Source: Mucilaginibacter gracilis (GTDB lineage Bacteria > Bacteroidota > Bacteroidia > Sphingobacteriales > Sphingobacteriaceae). From it: DNA of 64,000 nt. Each line of letters opens with the position of its first letter. The stretch's first letter is position 1. The notes under the pieces are model-generated. The model did not search any database. It worked only from the letters and a program-made list of their open reading frames with translations, and was not told the DNA's origin. The stretch lies in the NCBI RefSeq assembly GCF_003633615.1, contig NZ_RBKU01000001.1:4030001-4094000 (forward strand), in the 5' to 3' direction. Both the position numbers and the translations under genes were made by a program. Shown here piece after piece: positions 9,436 to 17,236 of this stretch.

Positions 9436-10596
9436 ATGACGACTGAGCTTGCCGCGCCTAAAAAGAGAATAGAATCAATAGATGTGCTTCGCGGAATTGT
9501 GATGGTTATTATGGTGCTCGACCATACCCGCGATTTTTTCACCAATAGCGATTTTGACCCTACCGACCTGAGCAAGGCATCCACAGCTTTGTTTTTAACC
9601 CGCTTTATAACCCATTACTGTGCAGCTCTGTTTGTTTTTTTAGCCGGAACAGGTGCCTTTTTATCTATAAGTCGTGGAAAAACAAAGGGGCAGGCTGCCA
9701 GGTTTTTACTATCGCGCGGGATATGGATATTGGTATTAGAGCTAACTTTGGTAAACTGGGGTTTCGCTATGGATCATGGTTCGTGGCGGTTTAGCATGGA
9801 TTATAGCTTTTTCTTTTTACAGGTTTTTTGGGTGATAGGATGGAGCATGATTATTTTAGCCGGACTAATTTATTTGCCCTTAGGTGCCATTGCAACCATA
9901 GGCCTGGTTTTAATTTTGGGGCATAATGCTTTTGATAAAGTAAGCCCCCAAAGTTTTGGCCCAACCGGGGCGGTAATATGGGAGTTTTTACATGTAGAGA
10001 GCTTTATTACTTACAGCAAACAAAGGCATATTTTTATATTATACCCGCTAATACCCTGGGTAGGCGTTATGGCAGCCGGTTTTAGCTTTGGCAGCCTATT
10101 TAAAATGGAGCAAGCCAAACGCAAAAAAATATTAGTTACTATTGGCGCATCGGCAATTTTGCTGTTCATCATCATCCGCTCCTTTAATATCTACGGCGAT
10201 CCTAATACCTGGAAAGATCAGGGTGTATGGTATCGTACCATATTATCCTTTATAAACGCCCAAAAATACCCGCCCTCGCTGGATTATTTGCTGATAACCA
10301 TTGGCCCCGGTATGTTGGTTTTAGCCGCTTTAGAAGGGATACATAACCGTTTAACAAATATATTATTGGTGTTTGGCCGCGTGCCGCTGTTTTATTACCT
10401 CATGCACATTTATTTGTTACAGTTAATGGCCGGTGTAGTATTTAAAGTAGCTCAATATCAAAATATTAAGCCAAACTTTGGTTTGCCGGTAGTTTACCTG
10501 GTATGGGCGTTGGCAATATTTATTTTATATTTCCCCTGCCGCTGGTTTATGAAATACAAAATGAGCCACAAGCAATGGTGGTTAAGTTATTTATGA
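9436..10596 (+). CDS. DUF1624 / heparan-alpha-glucosaminide N-acetyltransferase-like membrane protein
   Basis: A 386-aa polytopic membrane protein with about ten helices. It opens with RIESIDVLRGIVMVIMVLDH, the signature of the DUF1624/HGSNAT catalytic family. These proteins are thought to move acetyl groups from cytoplasmic acetyl-CoA across the membrane to extracytoplasmic sugars. The conserved His in the first helix (LDHTRDFF) is present, and a later YLMHIYLLQL segment matches the family. The substrate cannot be told from context. The spacing to the gene upstream is 92 bp. Confidence 0.87.
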   Translation: MTTELAAPKKRIESIDVLRGIVMVIMVLDHTRDFFTNSDFDPTDLSKASTALFLTRFITHYCAALFVFLAGTGAFLSISRGKTKGQAARFLLSRGIWILVLELTLVNWGFAMDHGSWRFSMDYSFFFLQVFWVIGWSMIILAGLIYLPLGAIATIGLVLILGHNAFDKVSPQSFGPTGAVIWEFLHVESFITYSKQRHIFILYPLIPWVGVMAAGFSFGSLFKMEQAKRKKILVTIGASAILLFIIIRSFNIYGDPNTWKDQGVWYRTILSFINAQKYPPSLDYLLITIGPGMLVLAALEGIHNRLTNILLVFGRVPLFYYLMHIYLLQLMAGVVFKVAQYQNIKPNFGLPVVYLVWALAIFILYFPCRWFMKYKMSHKQWWLSYL

Positions 10597-10659
10597 TACC
10601 GTTGCTATAGACAAGGCTAAGAAAATGGTTTTGCCTTTCCTAAACCATATATAAAAACA

Positions 10660-11223
10660 TTAAATATCAACAGCTAACTTGCAACGCTCGTTTAAAAGTA
10701 GATGCTCGTATTTGTCGTAATTTACGGGGGCCTTTATTTGTTCAACCTCCTGGCGGTAATTTTGGCGCAATTCTTTACGGCGTATGGCTTCAACAAAACG
10801 CCTAACCTCATTTTGGCTTTCCAGTATTAAGCCGGGTACTATGGTTGGCGCGTTGTTTTCGTCTTTGGCAACCATCGTAAAATAACTGGTATTGGTGTGG
10901 TTAACCGAGTTTGTTTTTACGTTTTCGGATACTACACGTATACCTATCACCAATGATGTTTTCCCCACATAATTTACCGATGCCATTAACGATACCAGTT
11001 CGCCAACCTCTATGGGTGCCAAAAAATCAACAGTATCAATAGATGCCGTTACGCAATAATTACCGGCGTGTTTCGCGGCGCAAACGTAGGCTACCTTATC
11101 CATCAGCGAAAGCAAAATACCACCATGTATTTTACCGCCAAAGTTTGAGTAGGAGGGTATCATCAGTTCGGTAATGGTGGTTTCAGAAAACCGGACGGGC
11201 TTAAAATGTAAAGGTTCGGGCAT
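10660..11223 (-). CDS. acyl-CoA thioesterase (hotdog fold)
   Basis: A 187-aa cytoplasmic protein with one hotdog domain of the BACH/YciA type. The NFGGKIHGGILLSLMDKVAYVCA stretch forms the central helix with its catalytic Asp region, followed by SIDTVDFLAPIEVGELV. The family hydrolyses acyl-CoA to free acid and CoA. The C-terminal ~50 residues form a charged helix (RRKELRQNYRQEVEQ) seen in Bacteroidota homologues. It stands alone, convergent with the DUF1624 gene. Confidence 0.9.
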   Translation of the reverse strand: MPEPLHFKPVRFSETTITELMIPSYSNFGGKIHGGILLSLMDKVAYVCAAKHAGNYCVTASIDTVDFLAPIEVGELVSLMASVNYVGKTSLVIGIRVVSENVKTNSVNHTNTSYFTMVAKDENNAPTIVPGLILESQNEVRRFVEAIRRKELRQNYRQEVEQIKAPVNYDKYEHLLLNERCKLAVDI

Positions 11224-11293
11224 AGTTAAAATTTATTTAACAGAAAAACCAACACTAAATTGGTTGCTTGTAATCGTTATTGTTTGTTGTTGC

Positions 11294-11668
11294 CTAATCG
11301 TCGGCAACTATTTGCCCAAATTGCAATAAGTAGCCATTATTATCGTAAATGCCAAATTCGCGCATACCATAATCAAAGTTTTCAATGGGGTAGCAAATCA
11401 GGCAGTGCTCTTTAACATGTTCCCAAACCTTGTCCACATCATCGGGGTTAAAATATAACGAACCACTCATAATGGGCTTTGGCATGTTGCGATGTTCATT
11501 GGGTATGGTAAACATCATATTCACCTCATCAAAATTAAACGATGCCCATCCCCATTTAGCATTATAGCTGCGCAAGTTAAAGCCGAGTACTTCGGTATAA
11601 AAGTAAATAGTGGCTTCCATATCCTGGGTTTCTAACATGGGCGTTAAGCCGGTTAATTTATAATTCAT
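11294..11668 (-). CDS. VOC-family (glyoxalase/bleomycin-resistance-like) protein
   Basis: About 124 aa from the ATG at 11668; an upstream start at 11692 would add eight unlikely residues. The paired beta-alpha-beta-beta-beta pattern of the VOC fold is visible: LTPMLETQDMEATIYFYTEVLGF, then GWASFNFDEVNMMF, SGSLYFNPDDVDKVWEHV and a terminal DNNGYLLQFGQ. The GYLLQF motif carries the metal-binding Glu of active glyoxalases as Gln, so enzymatic activity is doubtful. The substrate is unknown. Confidence 0.85.
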   Translation of the reverse strand: MNYKLTGLTPMLETQDMEATIYFYTEVLGFNLRSYNAKWGWASFNFDEVNMMFTIPNEHRNMPKPIMSGSLYFNPDDVDKVWEHVKEHCLICYPIENFDYGMREFGIYDNNGYLLQFGQIVADD

Positions 11669-11768
11669 ATACAAAGTTGGTTCTAAAGGCAACTATACCA
11701 ATAATGCTATTATTAATTGTTACTGCAACAATGATATGACAATCAAGCAACAATTATATGACAATAGG

Positions 11769-11776
11769 ATATTGAT
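11769..11776. repeat. target-site duplication ATATTGAT, left copy
   Basis: ATATTGAT directly abuts the outer end of the left terminal inverted repeat. The identical 8-mer abuts the right repeat at 16083-16090. IS1595-family elements are known to make 8-bp duplications. Confidence 0.85.
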
Positions 11777-11803
11777 GGCATCTATCCCTTAGATCGACCC
11801 AAT
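11777..11803 (+). repeat. IS1595 left terminal inverted repeat
   Basis: It begins GGCATCTATCCCTTAGAT and ends ACCCAAT. It pairs with 16056-16082 with four mismatches. Confidence 0.85.
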
Positions 11804-11882
11804 ACCTTTTGTGGCATATCACAAGTTTAGAATAGTGATTGAAATAATTACCTTCCCCAAATTTATTAAAAATCAGCATATT

Positions 11883-12287
11883 ATGGAACTGACAGAATCT
11901 TACATTTTATCACAGTTAAAAGTAAAGCGAGAGCGTTTAAAAAGCGATTTAGCAAAGGTTGAGATAGCAATAGAGGCTTATGAAAGTGCAGAAGAAGATG
12001 CGGAGGGAATGAGTGAGGCAGAGAGCCAAGATTTAGCGATTACAAAGCTAATGTACAACGCGCGGATGACGAGGGAACAAAAAGTAATTTACGTACTGGG
12101 TAAGATTGGCGAGGGTGATATAAATGATATAGCCAATTATTTAATGGAGATAGACAGTACAGTTCATCCAAGCCAAAGAGCAAAGATATATGAGCGGTTA
12201 ACATGGGTAGCGAGCCGGATGTATAAGGCTGGTAAAATCGATGCCTATAAGATTAAGAATAAAAATGTTTATAGATTGTTAGGATAA
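11883..12287 (+). CDS. IS passenger protein: coiled coil plus winged-helix-like domain
   Basis: 134 aa from the ATG at 11883. The GTG at 11811 adds 24 residues running back towards the IS end and is unlikely. Residues 1-45 are a heptad-rich coiled coil (LKVKRERLKSDLAKVEIAIEAY). The rest looks like a small winged-helix domain (TREQKVIYVLGKIGEGDINDIANYL ... RLTWVASRMYKAGKIDAY). It may be a DNA-binding regulator of the element, but I do not recognise a named family. The next gene has the same plan and may be a distant paralogue. Confidence 0.65.
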   Translation: MELTESYILSQLKVKRERLKSDLAKVEIAIEAYESAEEDAEGMSEAESQDLAITKLMYNARMTREQKVIYVLGKIGEGDINDIANYLMEIDSTVHPSQRAKIYERLTWVASRMYKAGKIDAYKIKNKNVYRLLG

Positions 12288-12327
12288 AGTTTGGTTTGTA
12301 TATAGTTATTACATAGATTTGAAGATT

Positions 12328-12825
12328 ATGTTAAAGCCGGATATGATTTTTGCTCAGATAAGAGACTTAAAGCAAAGAAAAGCTGAATTACTTTCGGCTG
12401 CTGCATCATTAGATGATGCTATAAAGGCATTAGAAGGGAATCAAGAAAAACCAATTGATTGGAAAAATAGCGCCTTAGATTGTCTTAAAATACATGTTCA
12501 TCCTTTACGTACAATTGATATATTTAACTGTATGTGTGAAAAAGATAAAAAGTTAAATATTACTGAACCCATTAAAAGGAGAAATTATATTAATGCCCTT
12601 TCTATTGCATTAAATGCTCAGTGCGATAACGGATTATTATATCGTATGTCATTACCTGGCTTTAAAGGTTTTTTCTATGGATTTAAAACATGGTTTACAA
12701 ATAAGAATGAGCTTAAAGAAGAAGTAGAACGAGCATTAAAATACAATCTTTGGGAAAATCAAAAAAGTGTTTTTCAATTAACCAAAATAGATAAAAGCTT
12801 TAATGATAATAGGATAGAAATATAA
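12328..12825 (+). CDS. IS passenger protein, coiled coil, function unknown
   Basis: 165 aa from the ATG at 12328; a TTG three codons earlier is possible. It opens with a coiled coil (MIFAQIRDLKQRKAELLSAAASLDDAIKAL), as in the previous gene. A helical central region follows (SALDCLKIHVHPLRTIDIFNCM), which could be a degenerate winged helix. It begins 40 bp after its neighbour and is probably co-transcribed. A strong hairpin terminator follows at 12835. The function is not known. Confidence 0.6.
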   Translation: MLKPDMIFAQIRDLKQRKAELLSAAASLDDAIKALEGNQEKPIDWKNSALDCLKIHVHPLRTIDIFNCMCEKDKKLNITEPIKRRNYINALSIALNAQCDNGLLYRMSLPGFKGFFYGFKTWFTNKNELKEEVERALKYNLWENQKSVFQLTKIDKSFNDNRIEI

Positions 12826-12834
12826 TTAAATAAG

Positions 12835-12877
12835 AAAACCACATTTCGCCGGGTCTCAAGCTTTGAAATGTGGTTTT
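12835..12877 (+). terminator. hairpin terminator inside the IS
   Basis: AAAACCACATTTC pairs perfectly with GAAATGTGGTTTT across a 17-nt loop. It lies 10 bp after the stop of the 165-aa passenger gene and upstream of the transposase, and would insulate the transposase from read-through. Confidence 0.75.
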
Positions 12878-12968
12878 AAGAAAATAACAATGGTTAGTAA
12901 TGATATATGTTACAGCGAGATGTTCCCGCTATATCATACAAACATTTGTTTTACGTAGCCATTTTAAT

Positions 12969-13006
12969 GGGGTTGAATAGAGTTGTCAAGACGAATATTC
13001 AGCCCC
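12969..13006. repeat. inverted repeat upstream of transposase
   Basis: GGGGTTGAATA (12969-12979) pairs with TATTCAGCCCC (12996-13006) with one G-T mismatch. A second small palindrome (ACTTAC...GTAAGT) lies nearer the transposase start. Either could be a regulatory or transposase-binding site; the role is unknown. Confidence 0.45.
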
Positions 13007-13068
13007 CTAATTGGCATTACTTACTTCAAATGTAAGTATAGTTAACGATTAATACAAATACTTACAAT

Positions 13069-14052
13069 ATGGAAGCCACAGGCAAAACACTACCATTTAA
13101 AACGATTAACGACATAGCAATATATTTTCAGGAGCAAAAGACCTGTATTAACTATCTGATTAAATTACGCTGGCCTAACGGGGTAGAATGCCCATTTTGC
13201 GATCACAAAAAAGTATATAACATTCAGGGAGCCAAGCCACATTTTAAATGCGCGGCCTGCCGGAAGCATTTTAGCGCGTTGAAAGGCTCTATATTTGAAA
13301 ATAGTGCGATACCATTAAGTAAATGGTTTATGGCGATCTACATATTAAGCACGCATAAGAAAGGTATAAGCAGTATACAGGTAGGCCGGGATATTGGAGT
13401 AAGGCAAAAAACAGCATGGTTTATGATGCAGCGCATTAGATATGCGGTAAAGATGCAATCATTCAACCGGGATAAATTAGGCCTAACCGGGGTTGTTGAG
13501 ATGGATGAATCCTACATAGGTGGCAAACAGGCCAATATGCATAAAAAGAAACTGGCAAAGATATTAGAGAGCGGAGAGCAGCAAAAACTAACCATAGCCG
13601 GGGCAATAGAACGCGGTGGAGAGGTTAGAGCGCAGTACATCCCAAAAACCAACTATGAGCATATAATACCATTCCTTATAAAAAATGTACATCAGGGCAC
13701 TAAGCTAATGACCGACGAGCATTCGGTTTACACAACGGCTAAAAGGCTATTCAAGCATAAGACAATCAAGCATATGTTAAAGGAGTATGTAAGGGGTGAT
13801 GTGCATACGAATACGATTGAAAACTTTTGGTCGGTATTAAAGCGGGGTATTTATGGTACATATCATTTCATCACGGTAAAGCACGTACAGAACTATTTAG
13901 AAGAGTTTGCATTTAGGTTTAACAATAGGAATATAACAGAGGCGCAACGTTTTGATAAATTGGTATCTTTGAGCAATCACAGGATAACATATAAAGCGTT
14001 AACAGATCATGGCCAAAAAGAAAGCAAAAGCAGTAAGCCCGCCAACCCCTAA
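13069..14052 (+). CDS. IS1595-family (ISXO2-like) transposase
   Basis: 327 aa. An N-terminal zinc ribbon is clear (CPFCDHKK ... CAACRKHF), followed by the HTH-like SIQVGRDIGVRQKTAWFMMQR. The DDE-type catalytic core follows, with VEMDESYIGGK (first acid), LMTDEHSVY (second acid) and TIENFWSVLKRGIYGTYH, whose Asn/Glu position is the third. The C-terminal LEEFAFRFNNRN block is diagnostic of the family. The full length and lack of stops suggest an active enzyme. It lies centrally in the element with cargo on both sides. Confidence 0.95.
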   Translation: MEATGKTLPFKTINDIAIYFQEQKTCINYLIKLRWPNGVECPFCDHKKVYNIQGAKPHFKCAACRKHFSALKGSIFENSAIPLSKWFMAIYILSTHKKGISSIQVGRDIGVRQKTAWFMMQRIRYAVKMQSFNRDKLGLTGVVEMDESYIGGKQANMHKKKLAKILESGEQQKLTIAGAIERGGEVRAQYIPKTNYEHIIPFLIKNVHQGTKLMTDEHSVYTTAKRLFKHKTIKHMLKEYVRGDVHTNTIENFWSVLKRGIYGTYHFITVKHVQNYLEEFAFRFNNRNITEAQRFDKLVSLSNHRITYKALTDHGQKESKSSKPANP

Positions 14053-14140
14053 AGAAAAGCAGGAGATTGACGGGCTAAATATGCCATTTGAGGAAGTAAT
14101 GAAGATATTGGCTAATCCACCTAAAGATAAAACAAAATAG
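14009..14140 (+). CDS. 43-aa basic ORF overlapping the transposase 3' end
   Basis: The ATG at 14009 opens a frame that overlaps the last 44 bp of the transposase gene and ends at 14140. The start is MAKKKAKAVSPPTPKEKQ and the rest includes NMPFEEVMKILANPP. Such a Lys-rich start and a FEEVMKxLxNPP tail recur in small proteins downstream of Bacteroidota IS1595 transposases, as far as I recall. It may modulate transposition. It depends on this frame being translated by coupling. Confidence 0.5.
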   Translation: MAKKKAKAVSPPTPKEKQEIDGLNMPFEEVMKILANPPKDKTK

Positions 14141-14142
14141 GA

Positions 14143-14565
14143 CTATTTATTTTTAGTTAGTGATACATAGTATTTGCAGTAATTTAGAATTAACTCTCCA
14201 AAAGTATCAGGTACGATATTAGACCATTCGGGTAAATCATAGTCTTTATTAGATATTATAACTTTGTTGTACTTTATGACACGTGATTTAAATTCATATT
14301 GCTGTTTGTTAATATCAACAGCCATTCTTTGATCTTCTACTTGTACATATTCACCTTCCCGTGTTGGCATTGAATTTTCTCTAAGCCAAATCAAAATAAC
14401 GTTTGAATGCCCATCAAAAAATTCAACCCTAACCGGGCTAATAGTATCGACACAAGTTTGCTTTTTTCCATCATCGGAATAAAAAAGTGTTTTCCATCGT
14501 GAGGTTTGCGAATAACACGAGCATGACAGCCCAGTTATTAAAAGAGTAGTTAATAGATATTTCAT
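14143..14565 (-). CDS. secreted hypothetical protein (IS passenger)
   Basis: 140 aa with a clear signal peptide: MKYLLTTLLITGLSCSCYSQ, with a probable cut before TSRW or lipidation at one of the two Cys. The mature part has the pattern W...YSDDG...D.I....V....VILIWLRE...MAVDINKQQYEFKSR. This resembles the surface-adhesin-E-like fold but I am not certain. The downstream gene at 14848 has the same layout (SSRW ... VVILWCSTIKE ... MAIDTANLQYEIKS), so the two are paralogues. Both are probably cargo of the IS1595 element. Confidence 0.65.
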   Translation of the reverse strand: MKYLLTTLLITGLSCSCYSQTSRWKTLFYSDDGKKQTCVDTISPVRVEFFDGHSNVILIWLRENSMPTREGEYVQVEDQRMAVDINKQQYEFKSRVIKYNKVIISNKDYDLPEWSNIVPDTFGELILNYCKYYVSLTKNK

Positions 14566-14600
14566 TGAGTGGTAATTTGGTGATTAATGGTTTATAAGAT

Positions 14601-14807
14601 TTATCTTTCGCAATAACCGCATGGTTTCCTGTGATAAATATATATAGCATCTTTAAGAGGCACTTTTATTTCGTCGCCTTTGCAATTACGCAAGCCCTTG
14701 CAATAAGCTTTTTTATGATAGGCCTTAGAATACTTGCCGGTGCAAATCCAGACACTGTCTGGCTTATTTAGAAAAAATATGATGAGCAATACAAATAGTG
14801 GTTTCAT
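14601..14807 (-). CDS. small exported Cys-rich protein (IS passenger)
   Basis: 68 aa. A hydrophobic signal segment (MKPLFVLLIIFFL) is followed by VWICTGKYSKAYHKKAYCKGLRNCKG and a terminal PCGYCER. The pattern CTG.Y(A/S)K.YH....C.GL..C....V.L..A.....PC..C is seen in small Bacteroidota proteins, possibly metal-binding, of unknown function. It lies between the two paralogous secreted genes on the same strand. Confidence 0.6.
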   Translation of the reverse strand: MKPLFVLLIIFFLNKPDSVWICTGKYSKAYHKKAYCKGLRNCKGDEIKVPLKDAIYIYHRKPCGYCER

Positions 14808-14847
14808 ATCTTATCTATTGTAATCTTTTTGCCCAGTTTACTACCAA

Positions 14848-15225
14848 TTAAGCAATTGTATCAGGGATGATTTCTTGCCAATTTATTCCGTCAAACACTT
14901 CTGAATGAACAACCTCTTTGTCTAAATATTCTATAGCTGATTTTATTTCATATTGCAGGTTAGCAGTATCAATAGCCATTTTGTACCTATATTCAGATAC
15001 GTGATGGATGTTTTTAGAATGTGTTTCTTTTATTGTGCTACACCACAATATAACAACACTATAATGATCGTCATACTTATTGTATTGTTTTATGTCAGAA
15101 TAGAGTGTATCTATTTTGTACGTATAGCCGGGAGATTTTGAATACAGCATCCACCTGGAAGATTGCGCTTGCGCATGGCAAAGAGCCCCGCTAATGAATA
15201 GCGATAAAATAAAGAGAGGTTTCAT
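14848..15225 (-). CDS. secreted hypothetical protein, paralogue of 14143-14565 (IS passenger)
   Basis: 125 aa from the ATG at 15225. An upstream in-frame start at 15351 would add 42 residues ahead of an obvious signal peptide and is rejected. The signal peptide is MKPLFILSLFISGALCHAQA. The mature protein shares SSRW, VVILW, MAID..xxQYE and IVPDT/IIPDT landmarks with the gene at 14143. The two genes also share an upstream GTGGTAATTTGGTGA motif (14571 and 15229), consistent with a tandem duplication. The function is unknown. Confidence 0.62.
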   Translation of the reverse strand: MKPLFILSLFISGALCHAQAQSSRWMLYSKSPGYTYKIDTLYSDIKQYNKYDDHYSVVILWCSTIKETHSKNIHHVSEYRYKMAIDTANLQYEIKSAIEYLDKEVVHSEVFDGINWQEIIPDTIA

Positions 15226-15476
15226 TATATGTGGTAATTTGGTGACTGATCTAAATAAAATAGGCGTAACCAATATCACGCCGTCACCAGGCTTACCACA
15301 GCCTACCAAAGCAAATGACACGGTTACGCCATTACAGCGTACCATAATCATTCACGGCTTGGATTGTCTATGTGGTAATTCGTGACGACAAGCGAATGTT
15401 AAGTACAAATATCTTACTGGGTGCTAATATAAATAATACCCGTGTAAATATCCGGTGTAATTTATATATTTATCGG

Positions 15477-15764
15477 ATGACATATCAAGAAGCCTTAAAG
15501 AAATTGAATAGCTATAACTATTTATTAAGAACAAGAATAGTTAATAAAGAGACAAATAAGTCGATACTGATTGGCTTAATTACGGTAGTTCCGGCAGATT
15601 TAAAGTGGGAAAGCCATCATAAGTGGGAGAATCCTTACGATTTAGAATATTCTAATTTTCTATTATATAGAGAGTGCAGAATTGTATTCTTAACCAAATC
15701 AAATACTATGCTATTTGAGCATAATTTAGAAAGCTATCATTTATCTTCTACAGATAATTCATGA
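15477..15764 (+). CDS. hypothetical protein (IS passenger)
   Basis: 95 aa from the ATG at 15477 (MTYQEALKKLNSYNYLL...). A start at 15372 extends the frame by 35 residues that look non-coding. It is soluble, mixed alpha/beta, with a Trp-rich centre (DLKWESHHKWENPYDLEY). There is no recognised domain. It overlaps the convergent 88-aa ORF by 28 bp. Confidence 0.45.
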   Translation: MTYQEALKKLNSYNYLLRTRIVNKETNKSILIGLITVVPADLKWESHHKWENPYDLEYSNFLLYRECRIVFLTKSNTMLFEHNLESYHLSSTDNS

Positions 15765-16003
15765 CATATAACACCAATGCCATAACTACCCTCTTCGCTA
15801 CTACCAAAAGTAACCAAAATAGCATCTTTGTATTTATCTCTAAATTCAGAAATAAGAGCACCTATTTTTAATCTAAGTTGTTTTACATCGCAATCAACCT
15901 CGCTCTTTTTGTGTTTAATTTCAATACCCGCCCCTGCTTTACCCATTGTGTTTCTTGATATTAAATCATTTGGTTTAACCCAAACATACAAACTATAAGT
16001 CAA
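15737..16003 (-). CDS. hypothetical protein near IS right end
   Basis: 88 aa. The sequence runs SLYVWVKPNDLI ... GAGIEIKHKKSEVDCDVKQLRLKIGALISEFRDKYKDAILVTFGSSEEGSYGIGVICHEL. It has a plausible alpha/beta composition but no motif I recognise. It ends 28 bp inside the convergent gene and starts 52 bp from the IS right repeat. Confidence 0.45.
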   Translation of the reverse strand: MTYSLYVWVKPNDLISRNTMGKAGAGIEIKHKKSEVDCDVKQLRLKIGALISEFRDKYKDAILVTFGSSEEGSYGIGVICHELSVEDK

Positions 16004-16055
16004 TCAGAGGCATGTATCTAACGATAATGTTACATTACTATGACTGAATGTAACA

Positions 16056-16082
16056 ATTGGGTTAATGTAAGGGATAAATGCC
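16056..16082 (-). repeat. IS1595 right terminal inverted repeat
   Basis: Read on the minus strand it begins GGCATTTATCCCTTACAT and ends ACCCAAT. It matches the left end at 23 of 27 positions. Confidence 0.85.
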
Positions 16083-16090
16083 ATATTGAT
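16083..16090. repeat. target-site duplication ATATTGAT, right copy
   Basis: An identical 8-mer to 11769-11776, directly outside the right terminal repeat. Confidence 0.85.
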
Positions 16091-16206
16091 TAAACTTCGT
16101 GGTATTTTCACAGTCAATAAGCCCAAAGTACAATATAGCAGGTGTTTTTATACCCTGTAAATTTATACAACCTAATTTATATATAAACTATAACAATACA
16201 AACGCA

Positions 16207-17115
16207 ATGAAGAGAGCATTACTATTTACAAAAACTATTTTGCCGGTTCTGCTTATAATGGGCATAAATATCAGTTCAAAGGCTCAAAAACTAAACGCCG
16301 TACAAACCGGGAGTTTGCTGGCCCCACCAAAAGTAAAAGTTGATGGTAAGATAGACGAGTGGGGAGGCGATTTTGAGGCCTTTAATAAAGCTACCAAGTT
16401 GTTTTACACTTTGGCTAATGATGATAAAAACCTGTATCTGGTTGTAAAATCTACCGATTTGCAAAACAATACCAAAATAATGGGTGGCGGCGTTACCTTA
16501 ACCATAAACACAGCTAATAAAAAGAAAGAAGAGAACGCCTACAGCATTCGTTTCCCCATAGTCGAACGTTCGTTATTGCGGGGTATACGCAGGCCGCGCG
16601 GTGCAAGCTCAACCACCGTGATGGATTCGGCTTCAATGGCCGAAGCTGCCGCAGCGCGCAAACAAGCCATAGCGGCAATAAAAGAAATTGAAGTGCTCGG
16701 CTTTAAAGATATAACGGATACCCTGATATCTATTTACAATGTATACGGTATTAAAGCGATAGCGGCTTACGATGCCCAAGGCAATTTACAATTTGAGTTA
16801 TCGGTACCACTATCATTACTTAGCCTTTCAGCCGATAAACCAAAGGAGTTTGCTTACAATATTAAGGTTAACGGCATACAAATGGGTGGCCGAAGAAACA
16901 ACGATGGCGGTGGCCGAAACGGTGGCGAGGGTGGTGCCAGAAATGGCGGCGGCGGTGGTTTTGGTGGTGCAGGCGGCGGTGGCGGCTTTGGCGGTGGTGG
17001 TGGCGGCGGTTTTGGTGGCGGCGGTAATGGGGGAGGAGGCAACATTAACATAGCCATGAACGATTTGTTAAGCGATACCGATTTTTGGGGTAAATACACG
17101 CTCATAAAAAAATAA
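16207..17115 (+). CDS. secreted CBM9-like protein with glycine-rich tail
   Basis: 302 aa from the ATG at 16207. The upstream start at 16099 precedes the signal peptide and is rejected. The signal peptide is MKRALLFTKTILPVLLIMGINISSKAQ. The next ~150 residues begin VKVDGKIDEWG and contain TLANDDKNLYLVVKSTD, the sugar-binding-like CBM9/DOMON pattern. An Ala-rich helix (SMAEAAAARKQAIAAIKEIE) and a second beta region follow, then a long Gly/Asn tract (about residues 235-285). It lies 121 bp upstream of a beta-barrel receptor that also has Gly-rich segments, so the two may be co-expressed at the outer membrane. Confidence 0.78.
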   Translation: MKRALLFTKTILPVLLIMGINISSKAQKLNAVQTGSLLAPPKVKVDGKIDEWGGDFEAFNKATKLFYTLANDDKNLYLVVKSTDLQNNTKIMGGGVTLTINTANKKKEENAYSIRFPIVERSLLRGIRRPRGASSTTVMDSASMAEAAAARKQAIAAIKEIEVLGFKDITDTLISIYNVYGIKAIAAYDAQGNLQFELSVPLSLLSLSADKPKEFAYNIKVNGIQMGGRRNNDGGGRNGGEGGARNGGGGGFGGAGGGGGFGGGGGGGFGGGGNGGGGNINIAMNDLLSDTDFWGKYTLIKK

Positions 17116-17236
17116 TTTTTTTACCATAACATTAGCTATGCTGCCATCAGATTTTTGCAACCAATGGTATGCTGATAGATCATACAATTAATTTCTGATA
17201 TACATTTACCTTAACTTATTCAATTATAAGTATATA

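Larger units (their letters stand above)
11777..16082 (+). mobile_element. complete IS1595-family element with passenger genes (4306 bp)
   Basis: The ends are 27-bp imperfect inverted repeats matching at 23 of 27 positions; both begin GGCATNTATCCCTTA reading inwards (11777-11803 and 16056-16082). Both are flanked by the 8-bp duplication ATATTGAT. The element contains a full IS1595-type transposase at 13069-14052. The remaining ~3.2 kb holds two coiled-coil/winged-helix-like genes on the left, and a 43-aa ORF plus five small genes, three of them secreted, on the right. Simple IS1595 elements are about 1 kb, while cargo-carrying members are known in the family. Intact frames, ends and duplication suggest a recent and possibly still active insertion. 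Confidence 0.85.

Noticed and set aside
15194-15385. Plus-strand 63-aa ORF over the signal peptide of the secreted IS passenger
   Set aside because: Antisense to a clear signal peptide with no supporting signals.
16854-17105. Minus-strand ORF encoding a proline-rich 83-aa protein
   Set aside because: It is the antisense shadow of the glycine codon tract in the CBM9-like gene; no promoter or start signal supports it.
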